Below are positions 46,958 through 56,978 of a DNA stretch of 64,000 bases, one piece after another. The DNA lies in NCBI RefSeq assembly GCF_000979455.1, contig NZ_JJOY01000005.1, forward strand, positions 1-64,000. Direction: 5' to 3'. The notes below the pieces were generated by a model that saw only the letters and a list, made by a program, of their open reading frames with translations, was not told where the DNA came from and did no database searches. This DNA is from Methanosarcina sp. 2.H.T.1A.6. Its GTDB lineage: Archaea; Halobacteriota; Methanosarcinia; Methanosarcinales; Methanosarcinaceae. The translations under genes and the position numbers were made by a program. The stretch's first letter is position 1; each line of letters starts with the position of its first letter.

Positions 46958-47195
46958 TACTTCCTCTTCTTAAGGCTAGAATGCAAATTAATTTTTATTT
47001 TTTTCATTTTCTGGAATAGCTGGAGAAAAAGGAAACTCTCTTTTTTATATAGCTGATTTTTTGCAGAATTTTTGCCCAGGTTCCATTCCATTTAATTATT
47101 ATTTTTATTTTACAGTTTTCCCTTTTAGATCAGTTTTTCCCTTTTTGATTGGTTCATGCTTTTGGAGTGTTCAGTTGGTCCATTAGTTTCGAGTC

Positions 47196-47642
47196 TCATA
47201 TTCCATATTCCTGATCGAAAGATGGGCCCGTCTTTGACCTTAGCTTGGAAATGTAAGTATACAGGCTTTCCACATCTTTAATTTCTTTCTGCGTTATTAA
47301 TTTCAGTTTATTCCGGATCTGGAGTTCAGGCTTTACTCCAAAGTTATCAAAGTATTCTGAAAGTTTGACGGCAAGCAGGTCACCTCTCCGATCCCAGTCC
47401 GTGAGTATGATTACCTCGCAGCCGAGTTTCGCGATTCTCTCTGAAAAATTAAAAAGAGATTGGTGGGTTGCAAGCTCAAAGCTGCCTTCAATACCGAGTC
47501 GCTTCATGGAAATAATATCTCTTTTTCCTTCAACAATAATCACTGCCCCTCTTTCAGAGTGCTCTGTAAGTTCTGCGATCAGTTCTTCTATCCTTTCCAG
47601 TCGTTTTCTGTATATTTCAATATCAGTCACGTTACTCTGCAA
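47196..47642 (-). CDS. Toprim domain protein (UPF0292-like)
   Basis: A 148-residue stand-alone Toprim protein: [13 protein letters not shown] carries the catalytic glutamate and [13 protein letters not shown] the DxD motif. Archaeal proteins of this kind are related to primase or RNase M5 Toprim domains; the role is unknown. The DUF167 gene lies just upstream on the same strand. Confidence 0.88.
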   Translation of the reverse strand: MQSNVTDIEIYRKRLERIEELIAELTEHSERGAVIIVEGKRDIISMKRLGIEGSFELATHQSLFNFSERIAKLGCEVIILTDWDRRGDLLAVKLSEYFDNFGVKPELQIRNKLKLITQKEIKDVESLYTYISKLRSKTGPSFDQEYGI

Positions 47643-47697
47643 CCCTTTTCGTTAAACAATAGGTATAGTTTGAAAGCCGTTTCCCGCAGTCCTGTCT

Positions 47698-48027
47698 TTA
47701 TCCTTTTAAATGGTCTCCAAAAACCGAAACTGCCCGTTGATGGGAAACCCCTTTTATCAGTAAGGACTTCTTGCTGCTTGTAGCTCCGCTGTTTATCTGG
47801 ATATCCGAACTGCTGATCCCGAAGAGTTTGGCGAGGCTCTCAATAAGTTGTTCATTTGCTTTTCCTTTCTGGGCGTTTTTAGTAAGTTTTACTTCGATTC
47901 TCTTGCGCCATTCATTATAGCCGCTGGGAACGGAAAGTGACCTGGAACCCGGGGTAACTTCAATATCAATAATAATACCGGAATCCAGAGCTTTTATTGC
48001 CTCTTCGAAGGACATATGTGTCATCAT
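47698..48027 (-). CDS. DUF167/UPF0235 family protein
   Basis: A 109-residue protein of the YggU family: IDIEVTPGSRS, KRIEVKLTKNAQKGKANEQLIESLAKLFGI and the IQINSGATSSKKSLLIKG end. It precedes the Toprim gene by 55 bases. Function unknown. Confidence 0.92.
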   Translation of the reverse strand: MMTHMSFEEAIKALDSGIIIDIEVTPGSRSLSVPSGYNEWRKRIEVKLTKNAQKGKANEQLIESLAKLFGISSSDIQINSGATSSKKSLLIKGVSHQRAVSVFGDHLKG

Positions 48028-48163
48028 TTTGAATGTATCTATATAAATGAGTAACTAGACAACCGACAAATGGTAGCAATAACCATCGATCAATAAAAAT
48101 AGCCCGAAACGAATAAAGCTATAATCCAAAACGGGCTGAAAGACAGCCTGAATCAGCTAATTA

Positions 48164-48290
48164 AGGAATGATTAAACTATATTTTCAAATTTTCAGTTCG
48201 GGAATTGCTCTATAGTTCCATTTCCCCAAATAATCATTCTTGGCAACAAAAATCCTTGGTATTATATTTGAATCGTTTTTAATTATTCCT
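48164..48290 (-). mobile_element. MITE-like element, copy 2 (inverted)
   Basis: The reverse complement matches 12349-12465 along its length. It keeps the AGGAATGAT terminal sequence at one end; the other terminal repeat is interrupted by a 10-base insertion (GTTTTTAATT). Confidence 0.7.
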
Positions 48291-48321
48291 TCTTATATTA
48301 TATATTAAAGTTATCAAAAGT

Positions 48322-48445
48322 GAGTTTTATAAAAATAGATTTGTGTAAATATGAGTTTTATAAAAATAGATTTGTGTAAATATGAGTTTTGTAAAAATGG
48401 ATTTGTGTAAATATGAGTTTTATAAAAATAGATTCGTGTAAAATA
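48322..48445. repeat. 31-bp tandem repeat, four units
   Basis: Four units start GAGTTTTATAAAAATAGATT at 48322, 48353, 48384 and 48415, with exact 31-base period and few substitutions. Confidence 0.93.
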
Positions 48446-48856
48446 GTGCTGTAGCCCGGACGCACTAACTCCGAAAGTTCATCCTCTGGTTTTCCGCAGT
48501 CCCTTTCAGTTACCCTCGTGCCGAGCAGTGTCACACTATTGATGTACCGCATTGGGGTTGTCTATACACTCACAGTTAGGATTTACCATTATCTCATGCA
48601 AGGACCTATACAATGCGACATATGACTATATATATTTTCTAACTTATAAATATGCCGGTAAGAATGACCCTCGTCATGCATATATAATTGAGGACAACCG
48701 CTTAAAATATAAGAATAAATATTCTGGCATTTCCCAATCAGAGAAAAATGTACGGGCAGCACAAAAGGCGCATAAGGAAAAGTTATATATGATGTATATG
48801 TTTGGTCTTTCATTAATTGAGCACAGGCGTTTGATGAGCAGCAGGGGTGCGTATAT
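48446..48856. other. Intergenic region upstream of the amidohydrolase
   Basis: About 410 bases. A frame at 48552-48878 overlaps the next gene start and has no motif. Nothing else recognised. Confidence 0.4.
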
Positions 48857-49966
48857 ATGTACGGCACTGAACAGATAATTCCCGGAACAATCATTGCAGG
48901 TCCCGAACTGGATCCCATAGTTGGGTACATCTGTGTACGAAACGGGATTATCACGGAAATTGGAGAAGAGCACACATATTCTGCAAATATAATAGCGCCC
49001 TGTTTTGTCAATGCCCACACCCATCTCGGAGATTCAGTTTGCAAAGACCCTCCCCTGGGAAACACTACCGGTTTTCGGGTTAAGAGAGATCTTGATTCCC
49101 TGGTAAAGCCGCCGGATGGATTAAAACACCGAATTCTCAGGGAAACTTCTTATAAAACACTTATTGAGTACATTAGAAAGTCTCTATTAGATATGATTGC
49201 GACAGGGACCTGTGCTTTTGCGGATTTTAGAGAAGGAGGGGTTGTAGGTGTTGCAGCCCTGAATAAAGCTCTTGAGGGGTTGGAATTACATTCCCTTATA
49301 TTTGGTAGACCCACAGAACCTCAGCTACCTCTGGGGGTGGTGCTTGCCGAAGTAAGAAGGGTTTTATTGAATTCCGATGGGCTTGGAATGAGCGGAGCAA
49401 ATGATCTCAATATGGAACTCTTGCAGGAGATTATAGCCTGCACACGAGATCGAAAAAAGCTCTTTGCAATTCATGCAGGGGAAAAGAGCAGAAGTGACAT
49501 TGAAAAAGCCCTCTCTCTGGAGCCCGACTTGTTGATCCATCTAACACAAGCCACAAAAAAAGACCTTGATGAAGTCGCTCAGACAGAAGTTCCAGTTGTT
49601 GTCTGCCCGAGATCAAACTTCGTAACAGGAGTAGGAATGGCACCGATAGCTGAAATGCTCGAGGCTGGAATCCGGGTGGCAGCAGGTACAGACAATGTAA
49701 TGTTAAACTCTGTAAATATGTTTGCTGAAATGGAATTTATGTCCAAAGTCTTTTCGATCGAAGATAGGCAAGTATTTAAAATTTGCACACTTAATGGTTC
49801 TTTTGTAATGGGGCCAGACTCCACGGGGTCGATAGAAAAGGGGAATAAAGCTAATTTGATGGTCCTGAATGGGAGTTCAAATAATCTGGCCGGGATAAAG
49901 GACCCTATAAGTGGAATCACAAAAAGGGCAAGACCTGACGATATATTAGCGGTGCTTCATTCGTAA
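48857..49966 (+). CDS. Amidohydrolase family protein
   Basis: A 369-residue metal-dependent hydrolase of the deaminase-like amidohydrolase group. Metal ligands are visible as HTH in CFVNAHTHLGD, His in FAIHAGEKS and Asp in VAAGTDNVMLNS. Similar archaeal proteins deaminate nucleosides or bases or open ring amides; the substrate is not determined. The universal stress protein gene follows by 19 bases. Confidence 0.88.
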   Translation: MYGTEQIIPGTIIAGPELDPIVGYICVRNGIITEIGEEHTYSANIIAPCFVNAHTHLGDSVCKDPPLGNTTGFRVKRDLDSLVKPPDGLKHRILRETSYKTLIEYIRKSLLDMIATGTCAFADFREGGVVGVAALNKALEGLELHSLIFGRPTEPQLPLGVVLAEVRRVLLNSDGLGMSGANDLNMELLQEIIACTRDRKKLFAIHAGEKSRSDIEKALSLEPDLLIHLTQATKKDLDEVAQTEVPVVVCPRSNFVTGVGMAPIAEMLEAGIRVAAGTDNVMLNSVNMFAEMEFMSKVFSIEDRQVFKICTLNGSFVMGPDSTGSIEKGNKANLMVLNGSSNNLAGIKDPISGITKRARPDDILAVLHS

Positions 49967-49985
49967 AGCAAATGGAGAGCGAGAC

Positions 49986-50438
49986 ATGACGAGCGAATTT
50001 TACCGGAACATAGTAATTGCAACAGACGGATCTGAGAATACCAGGAAGGCAATTTCTTACGGAATTGAGATTGCAAAACTCAGTGGGGCTACGGTTCACG
50101 CACTTTACGTAGTGGACACATCTTCTTTTTCGTCAATACCAATGGATGCCGGATGGGAAGCAATGTACGAAATCCTGAAAAAAGAGGGGGAAAAGGCAGT
50201 CTCTGAAGTGAAGAGACAAGGAGAGATTGCAGGCGTGGATGTAAAGGAGGTACTTGAGGAAGGGCACCCGAGTAATGCGATTCTCGAGTTCGCAGAGAAT
50301 AACAATGCTGACCTGGTAATTATGGGGACACTTGGAAAAACCGGGCTTGACAGATTCCTCATGGGAAGCGTTGCAGAAAAAGTGGTCAGAGGCTCAAAAG
50401 TTCCGGTAATGGTCGTTCGTAGTGTAGAAACAAGCTGA
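49986..50438 (+). CDS. Universal stress protein (UspA family)
   Basis: A 150-residue Usp domain with VIATDGSENTRKA at the N-terminus and the ATP-binding signature GTLGKTGLDRFLMGSVAEKVVRGSKVPVMVV. It probably binds ATP and forms a dimer. Closely spaced with the amidohydrolase upstream and the CBS protein downstream, all co-oriented. Confidence 0.95.
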   Translation: MTSEFYRNIVIATDGSENTRKAISYGIEIAKLSGATVHALYVVDTSSFSSIPMDAGWEAMYEILKKEGEKAVSEVKRQGEIAGVDVKEVLEEGHPSNAILEFAENNNADLVIMGTLGKTGLDRFLMGSVAEKVVRGSKVPVMVVRSVETS

Positions 50439-50523
50439 TATTGCTATCAACTGGAAGCCTTTTGAAGAAGAAGTGATAAACAAAAAAATCCAGGATTCAG
50501 AGGACAACACAGGTGTAAATCAT

Positions 50524-51378
50524 ATGCCAAAAAACATCTTCATAGAAGATATAATGGTAAGGGACGTCGCATGCGCGACCTTGCCAGGTTCCAGGGACGA
50601 GGTTCTTAAAATTCTTAAGAATAAACATATATCGGGAGTCCCGGTACTCAAGGATTCCAAAGTAGTAGGAATCGTGACCCGGACAAACCTGTTACAAAAC
50701 CCTGAAGAAGAACAGCTGGCCCTTCTTATGACACGAGATCCGATTACCATATCCCCTGGATCGGACCTGCAGACTGCCGCACGCCTGCTTCTGCAGCACG
50801 GTATCAGAAGACTTCCGGTCGTCGATGATGGAAAACTCGTGGGGCTTGTTACGGTTGCAGACGTCGTGGGCACAATTGCGGATATGAATATCGATATTCC
50901 TATCAAGGACTATGTGGAAAAGGAAGTAGTTGCAATCTACAGTGAAACGCCTTTACCTGTTGTAGCCAGGATCATGGAACTTGCCAGTGTCAAAGCCGTT
51001 CCGGTGCTCGATGCTGCCCTGGAACTCATAGGGATAATCTCGGACAGGGACGTTATCTCTGCAAGCGTTATTGAAGACAGTGTGGAGATGTCTGATATGT
51101 CCGCAGGCCAGGATGATGATGCGTGGACCTGGGAGTCAATGCGGGATACCATGAGCATCTACTACAGCGTTTCCAGGATCAAGGTCCCAAATCTGATTGG
51201 AAGTGATGTCATGATCCGGGAACCGATCACAGCTACCTACATTGCATCTGTCAGCGACTGCGCAAGAAAAATGAAACGTAACAGGATCGACCAGATACCA
51301 ATCATTAATTCAAACCGCAAGCTTCAGGGCCTCTTAAGAGACCACGATCTCCTGAAGCCCCTGATCGACTCGGAATAA
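50524..51378 (+). CDS. Four-CBS-domain protein
   Basis: A protein of about 284 residues with four CBS domains in two tandem pairs (IEDIMVRDVACA, LLMTRDPITISPG, IKDYVEKEVVAIY, GSDVMIREPITATY). CBS pairs sense adenine nucleotides or SAM. The ATG at 50524 has AGGTG eight bases upstream and starts just before the first CBS; an upstream GTG (50473) is less likely. Confidence 0.9.
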   Translation: MPKNIFIEDIMVRDVACATLPGSRDEVLKILKNKHISGVPVLKDSKVVGIVTRTNLLQNPEEEQLALLMTRDPITISPGSDLQTAARLLLQHGIRRLPVVDDGKLVGLVTVADVVGTIADMNIDIPIKDYVEKEVVAIYSETPLPVVARIMELASVKAVPVLDAALELIGIISDRDVISASVIEDSVEMSDMSAGQDDDAWTWESMRDTMSIYYSVSRIKVPNLIGSDVMIREPITATYIASVSDCARKMKRNRIDQIPIINSNRKLQGLLRDHDLLKPLIDSE

Positions 51379-51601
51379 GCCAGGTTAAAATACCGGACTG
51401 AAAACAGTTTTGAGCCAGGTCAGAAATAGTTCAAGCTCCTGCTCAAACTTATTCCAGTCAAAAAATAAACACAGACTGGAAAATCCGGTAAGAAAAACAG
51501 ACTTAAAGTAAAGTGCCAGGTCTATTCCATAATTCTAATGCGGAAAGGCTACTTTTAGACAAAGTGCCTCTCAATTTAATACTTTTTTCAGGAACCATAA
51601 C

Positions 51602-52288
51602 ATGGACAGGCCCTTCATTTTTATAAACTCTGCTATGTCAGCCGACGGCAAGCTCTCAACAAAGGAGAGGAAGCAAGTAAAGATCTCCGGAAAACTCGAT
51701 TTTGAGCGAGTGGATGAACTAAGAGCTCAGGCAGATGCAATCATGGTAGGGATAGGAACCGTACTTGCCGATGACCCCAGCCTGACTGTAAAATCTCCTG
51801 AACGGAAAGCCGCCAGAAAAACCGCCGGAAAAAACGAAAATCCGGTAAGGATTATTGTGGACAGTGCCGCAAGAACTCCTCTGGATGCCGATATATTCAA
51901 AAAAGGAGACGGGCTCAGGATAATTGCTGTTTCAAATTCAGCCTCTGCAGATAATATCAAAAGCCTCGAAGAAAAAGCTCTGGTCATTAAAACAGGAGCC
52001 CTTAAAGTTGACCTTGGAGAGCTGGCGGCAAAATTAAAGGAAATGGGCATAAACACCCTCATGGTCGAAGGAGGCGCGACCCTGAACTGGGGTATGATCT
52101 CCGCAGGCCTTGTTGATGAGGTCTATACTTTCGTTGGAAACCTCATCATAGGAGGAAAAACAGCTCCGACTTTTACGGATGGGGAAGGTTTCACAGAAGC
52201 CGAACTCTTTGGACTTGAATTGCTTTCGGCTGAAAATATTGAAGAAGGTATACTTCTTAAGTGGAAGGTCAAAGGTAAAAGAAACTGA
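51602..52288 (+). CDS. Diaminohydroxyphosphoribosylaminopyrimidine reductase
   Basis: A 228-residue RibD C-terminal-type reductase of the archaeal MJ0671 group. It has PFIFINSAMSADGKLST, VGIGTVLADDPSLTV, VRIIVDSAARTPLDADIF and the NADPH site MVEGGATLNWGMI. It reduces the ribosylaminopyrimidine intermediate in riboflavin and F420 pathways. The gene stands alone. Confidence 0.93.
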   Translation: MDRPFIFINSAMSADGKLSTKERKQVKISGKLDFERVDELRAQADAIMVGIGTVLADDPSLTVKSPERKAARKTAGKNENPVRIIVDSAARTPLDADIFKKGDGLRIIAVSNSASADNIKSLEEKALVIKTGALKVDLGELAAKLKEMGINTLMVEGGATLNWGMISAGLVDEVYTFVGNLIIGGKTAPTFTDGEGFTEAELFGLELLSAENIEEGILLKWKVKGKRN

Positions 52289-52447
52289 AATTTTTCCTTT
52301 CCTTTCCTCTCCTTTATTTCCCTTCCATTACGATTTTAACAACATGTTGTCTTTTTATCTAAAAATGAATTTTTTAGCCATTTTAATTTCTTTTTTAATT
52401 CTATTACCTTGACGAGCTCGTTCCCCGGATTAAAGCAGTTCTGCTGG

Positions 52448-53212
52448 TTACCTGTCCGATTCATATCTGAGTTTTTTCATTTCAAGCCCGCTGCTGCAGT
52501 ATACAAAAACTTCCAGTTCGCATTCCCCTTTAAGGAATTCCCGCATTCTGCGGTCATATATACTCTGGACGTGTTTTAAGCGGTTCTTCCTGAAATGAGT
52601 TCCCACAACTTCGAAAAAGTCAATCATCTGTTTGAGATAAGCTTCTTCATAAACCCTGGTCTCCCTTCCAATTGCTTCACACGTCAAATTGCCGAGTTCT
52701 GAATTATAGCTCCCATGCTCGTTTAAGCCGCTTATCTGCCGCCAGTCTACTTTTCCTGTTTCATCGGCTTCCCTGTGAAGCATGTGGGGATATACCCTGC
52801 AGATTGAAGGGCGGCTCTCATAAATTCTGCACCTCTTATTTTCCAGGAAAATGCAGGAACCATCAGGTTTTGTTTTCAGGGCATAGCCTGAAACGTAGAA
52901 CCTGCCGTTCTGGTCGCAAAACTCGTAATATGGGGCAGGAGTGATGGCATCCGGATCGATTTGCTTTATTATTTCCAGGTCTGAATCAAGCAGAAATACA
53001 TGGTCGTTAAACTCTTTAGTGCAGCAGCGGGCGCAGAGTTCACACCTGAATCCCAGTTCTTTGATTATGCCGACAAATTCAGAGTCCGGGAAGCTTTTTA
53101 AGTCCCTAAGTTCTTCTCGCACTTCGGCAAGCCTGGTTTCAATAGGATTATTTTTTACGGAAATCACCTTTTCAGAAAAGAATAATGAGGCATTTGTCCT
53201 TTTATTCGTCAA
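52448..53212 (-). CDS. YkgJ-type cysteine-cluster protein
   Basis: A 254-residue protein with the cysteine cluster CELCARCCTKEF, then CIFLENKRCRIYESRPSICRVYP, the YkgJ/FliB-like pattern that binds zinc or iron. The start is uncertain: TTG at 53212 lies inside a 17-base tandem duplication (53200-53235), and a GTG 17 codons later is possible. Confidence 0.85.
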   Translation of the reverse strand: MTNKRTNASLFFSEKVISVKNNPIETRLAEVREELRDLKSFPDSEFVGIIKELGFRCELCARCCTKEFNDHVFLLDSDLEIIKQIDPDAITPAPYYEFCDQNGRFYVSGYALKTKPDGSCIFLENKRCRIYESRPSICRVYPHMLHREADETGKVDWRQISGLNEHGSYNSELGNLTCEAIGRETRVYEEAYLKQMIDFFEVVGTHFRKNRLKHVQSIYDRRMREFLKGECELEVFVYCSSGLEMKKLRYESDR

Positions 53213-53349
53213 TTCCTTTTATTCGTCAATTCCTTCTATTTATCTATTCCTGCTATTCATAAAACCTCAGCAGGAAACCCCAGGGTCTTTAGTTCAGGGG
53301 TAGTTGACTCTTTTTCTGGTATCATCTAAGGTACCTGTACATTTTTAAG

Positions 53350-54012
53350 TGGATCTATACGCATTTTCCAGAGGTTGAATTATTTATATCTTACGCATAT
53401 CTCCACATTTTATGCCTGGATTTCGGTCAATGTCCATAACATTTAATTACTAGCATTTCTCTCTATAACAAACTCAAGGCTTGATGAAACTCATAATTTC
53501 TTACTTTCATGCTTTAAGGAATATCAAACATTCCAATTAAGATCATTGAAATATTACGATTTGACAGATCCTCGAATCAAAATACCTTTTTGCTGAAACA
53601 TTGTGGAAGGAAAAAGCTGCGGCAAACAGCAGTGGTCGGCGATAAGGCAAATGTGGTATGTGAATAAATCACTTATAAAATGGATCTATACGCATTTTCC
53701 AGAGGTCGAATTATTTATATCTTACGCATATCTCCACATTTTATGCCTGGATTTCGGCCAATGTCCGTAACATTTAATTACTAGCATTTCTCTTTATGAT
53801 AAACCCAAGGCTTGATGAAACTCATAATTTCTTACTTTCAGGCTTCAAGGAATATCAAACATTCCAATTAAGATCATTGAAATATTACCGATTTGACAGA
53901 TTCTCGAATCAAAATACCTTTTTGCTGAAACACTGCTGAAGGAAAAAATCCGCGGCAAACAGCAGTGGTCAGCGATAAGGCAAATATGGTATGTGAATAA
54001 ATCACTTATAAA
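53350..54012. repeat. 331-bp tandem duplication
   Basis: Two direct copies (53350-53680 and 53681-54012) agree over about 95 percent by eye, with a one-base length difference. Each starts TGGATCTATACGCATTTTCC and ends ATAAATCACTTATAAA. They precede the small basic protein gene and so may duplicate its promoter region. Confidence 0.92.
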
Positions 54013-54049
54013 TTTAAGCAAATTCAGAATATATTTAAATCAAAATTAA

Positions 54050-54269
<220 letters not shown>

Positions 54270-54487
54270 AGTTATATATTTTAAGTTACTTCATATTCTT
54301 TTTTAAATCCGTTTATCCGGGCTATTTTACTCCAGGTAGCCAGATTTCTAAATGGTGTTTTAAATTCGCTGCTCTAACAGCTGATGCTTTAAACAAATAA
54401 CTTAAAGCCGAGAAAATCCCTGAAACAACCATAAAACAATCTTTATAATCTGCCCTAAGTAACCTCTTCCAGGGGATATCTTCAAAA

Positions 54488-54856
54488 TCAAAGCCTGAGG
54501 GCAAGATATGCGATGCTTACACCCAGAAGGCAGAGCATAACATTTAGACAAATATTGAGAAAAAATGAAACGTTTTGCCCATCCTCAAGTAGCTTGAAAG
54601 TCTCGTAGGCAAAGGTGGAGAAGGTTGTAAAGGAGCCAAGAATTCCTATGTTTAACAGATATACCATGGATTCGGGCTCAGAGGAAAAAGTTAAGAGCGC
54701 AAGCACTATGCTGCCCAGAAGGTTTACTGTCAGGGTCCCTGCCGGAATATTCCGGATTTTTGGCACGCGGCTTGAAACCGTATAGCGGAGAGATGCCCCT
54801 ATAAAACCTCCAGTGCCTATTAAAAAGAGTTCTCCGATACCCGAAACTGGAAACAT
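54488..54856 (-). CDS. crcB: Fluoride channel FluC/CrcB, second subunit
   Basis: A 122-residue four-helix membrane protein with [28 protein letters not shown] and [14 protein letters not shown], the FluC pore motifs. It starts three bases after the stop of the other FluC gene. FluC proteins form dual-topology dimers that export fluoride; paired genes usually give a heterodimer of opposite orientation. Confidence 0.93.
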   Translation of the reverse strand: MFPVSGIGELFLIGTGGFIGASLRYTVSSRVPKIRNIPAGTLTVNLLGSIVLALLTFSSEPESMVYLLNIGILGSFTTFSTFAYETFKLLEDGQNVSFFLNICLNVMLCLLGVSIAYLALRL

Positions 54857-54859
54857 TTC

Positions 54860-55249
54860 TCAGATCTCCCTGCTTGAGAGGGCTTTTATAACACTCCTGC
54901 CGAAGAATACGCCTGTAAGGGTAAGAAAGATATTGGCACTGATATTTCCAAGGGCTGGAATGAAAGGCATGCTGAAAGACTGGACCGCAAATGTGGAAAA
55001 AGTTGTAAATGCTCCCATAAACCCTGTGCCAAATGCAATCCTTCCTTTAGGACCTATGAAACCCAGGTACTCAGTGTCGTACATTATCATGCCCAGCATG
55101 AAACTCCCAAGTACGTTTACAGATAGGATGCCAAGCTGCCCTTCCACAAGTTCGCAGAGCAAAAATCGGCAAATGGCTCCAAGAAAGCCGCCGGCTCCTA
55201 TTAGAAAAATCTTATCCATTTCTTTATCTGGAGAGGGCATTTTTTTCAC
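54860..55249 (-). CDS. crcB: Fluoride channel FluC/CrcB, first subunit
   Basis: A 129-residue FluC with GGFLGAICRFLLC, LSVNVLGSFMLGM and [14 protein letters not shown]. The conserved region begins at the ATG 55219, so the first ten residues from 55249 may not be translated. Upstream there is a GGGAC/GTCCC stem near 55275-55295 but no recognisable fluoride riboswitch. Confidence 0.93.
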   Translation of the reverse strand: MKKMPSPDKEMDKIFLIGAGGFLGAICRFLLCELVEGQLGILSVNVLGSFMLGMIMYDTEYLGFIGPKGRIAFGTGFMGAFTTFSTFAVQSFSMPFIPALGNISANIFLTLTGVFFGRSVIKALSSREI

Positions 55250-55382
55250 TTATATTATCTAAAAATTGGAGTAAGGGACAGTTTTTTCCAGTCCCAATAG
55301 CCCGTGGTAGTATAAAATTTTATTCATTTTCAGAGAGTGAAAAAATACAAAAAGCTAGCCTTATCCGTTCTGTATATCAATT

Positions 55383-56573
55383 TCACTCGATCAGGAAAAC
55401 ATTCACTTCCTGTCCTTCCTCATAGCCTTCCACGTGCTCAGGCACGAGCACATATCCGTCAGCCTTCGCAACCGAACTCAGGACTCCTGCCTTTCCCGTA
55501 AGCGGGCGTATCATGTCCCCTTCAAAAACGACGCGGATGAAATTAACATATCCTATTTTTGAACTTATTTTTGCAGCCAGGCGCTTTCTAAGGACAAATT
55601 CCGGTACTTCTGGTATAGAACCCAGCTTTCGGATTCCATGGCGGACAAAAAAGTATAGAGCAACAAGCCCGGCAACCGGGTAGCCCGGAAGGCAAACCAC
55701 AGGAGTTTTACCTATGATCCCAAGGGCTACAGGCTTTCCAGGGCTGAGGCCGACCCCGTGCACAAGCAGTTTTCCCAGGGACGCTACAACCTCAGGGGAA
55801 TGGTCTCTTTTACCAACCGAAGTCCCGCCTGAGAGAAGGATCATATCGGCGTCCAGGTTTGCTTCCACCGCTTCTTTTATGCTCTCAGGACGGTCAGGCA
55901 CGATCCCTGTAAATCTGGGAATTCCGCCCCATCTGTCCACATAAAGGGCAGTCATAAGCCCGTTGGTCTCAAGCACCATTCCCGGTGGAGGGACTTCTCC
56001 GGCAGTCTCACGACTTACCAGCTCATCGCCAGTGGGGATGACTGCAACCACCGGTTTTCGGAAGACCTTCGTCCTGTCCAGTCCGAGGGATGCAAGTACT
56101 GCAGCGTCACAGGGGCGAAGGAGATGCCCCTCCTCAAAAACCAGATCTTCTCTTTTTATGTCCTCTCCAATCTGCCCGACGTTCCTTCCCGGATAAACCT
56201 GAGCCCTGATCTCAACCATGTCCCCTGCTGCAACAGTGTCCTCAACCATTACAACCGCATCGGCTCCTTCCGGCATAACGGCTCCGGTATGAACCCACAT
56301 AGAAGTCCCTTCCTCTATACTGTCAGAAAGCTGTAAGAGCACGGGATTTGCAGGGGAAGCACCTGGAGTATCGGATGCCCTGACAGCGTATCCATCCATG
56401 GCAGCACGCCTGTAATGAGGTACATCTCTTCCGGAAACTACAGCTTCTGCAAGTACCCTGCCTGCACAGGCTTCAAGTGGTACTTCTTCTGTGTGCCTGA
56501 GAGGGGAAATACTTTCAAGGAAAAGCCGTAAAGCTTCATCAACTGAAGTGCGTTCTTTAAATATCCTGCCCAT
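55383..56573 (-). CDS. moeA: Molybdopterin molybdenumtransferase MoeA
   Basis: A 396-residue MoeA that inserts molybdenum or tungsten into molybdopterin, needed for formylmethanofuran dehydrogenase. It has AMDGYAVRASDT, VMVEDTV, PTGDELV, LLSGGTSVGKRDHS and LSPGKPVALG motifs, and domain IV at the C-terminus. The ATG at 56573 follows GGGGTGAG; the residues upstream to 56630 are not conserved. It follows the MoaD gene by 19 bases. Confidence 0.96.
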   Translation of the reverse strand: MGRIFKERTSVDEALRLFLESISPLRHTEEVPLEACAGRVLAEAVVSGRDVPHYRRAAMDGYAVRASDTPGASPANPVLLQLSDSIEEGTSMWVHTGAVMPEGADAVVMVEDTVAAGDMVEIRAQVYPGRNVGQIGEDIKREDLVFEEGHLLRPCDAAVLASLGLDRTKVFRKPVVAVIPTGDELVSRETAGEVPPPGMVLETNGLMTALYVDRWGGIPRFTGIVPDRPESIKEAVEANLDADMILLSGGTSVGKRDHSPEVVASLGKLLVHGVGLSPGKPVALGIIGKTPVVCLPGYPVAGLVALYFFVRHGIRKLGSIPEVPEFVLRKRLAAKISSKIGYVNFIRVVFEGDMIRPLTGKAGVLSSVAKADGYVLVPEHVEGYEEGQEVNVFLIE

Positions 56574-56592
56574 ATACTCACCCCTTAAAAAA

Positions 56593-56898
56593 TTAGCCTC
56601 CTGAAACGGGAGGTAGAACCCCAATTTCATCCGAGTCCTTTAGAAGAGTATCAAGCCCTTCCAGGTGCCGGACATTGTTTCCGTTGACCAGGACATTAAT
56701 TGAGCCGCAAAGGACCGGGGTCTCGCTTTTTTCATCACTTTTGTCATCGCTTTTTTCAAAAATAAGGTTTTTTAACTCCGGATGTTTGTCGGTGAGGGAT
56801 AACAGGACATCAATGACCTTTTCTCCGGAAAGCAGGAGTTCCGGTGTGCCTGCTGCCTCACGCAGATTTGCAAATAACTTAATTTTTACTTCAGCCAT
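56593..56898 (-). CDS. MoaD/ThiS-like ubiquitin-fold sulfur carrier
   Basis: A 101-residue beta-grasp protein beginning VKIKLFANLREAAGTPEL and ending GVLPPVSGG, with the C-terminal Gly-Gly used for thiocarboxylation. A charged insertion (KSDDKSDEKSE, about 50-60) interrupts the middle. With moeA it points to molybdopterin synthase small subunit, though archaeal SAMP-like roles are possible. Confidence 0.9.
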   Translation of the reverse strand: MAEVKIKLFANLREAAGTPELLLSGEKVIDVLLSLTDKHPELKNLIFEKSDDKSDEKSETPVLCGSINVLVNGNNVRHLEGLDTLLKDSDEIGVLPPVSGG

Positions 56899-56978
56899 GA
56901 GAAAGACTATTTCATCCTATTCCTTAAATATACCTATGCCTTATAAGGAACAGCCATCACCGGCAGGTTTGGGAAACA

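Noticed and set aside
48552-48878. 108-codon frame overlapping the amidohydrolase start
   Set aside because: No recognisable motif and it overlaps the well-supported gene in another frame.
54322-54504. 60-codon minus-strand frame downstream of the FluC pair
   Set aside because: Overlaps the FluC gene end and shows no ribosome site or motif.
55250-55380. Possible fluoride riboswitch upstream of the FluC genes
   Set aside because: Only a simple GGGAC/GTCCC stem is present; the conserved crcB-motif pseudoknot segments could not be found.
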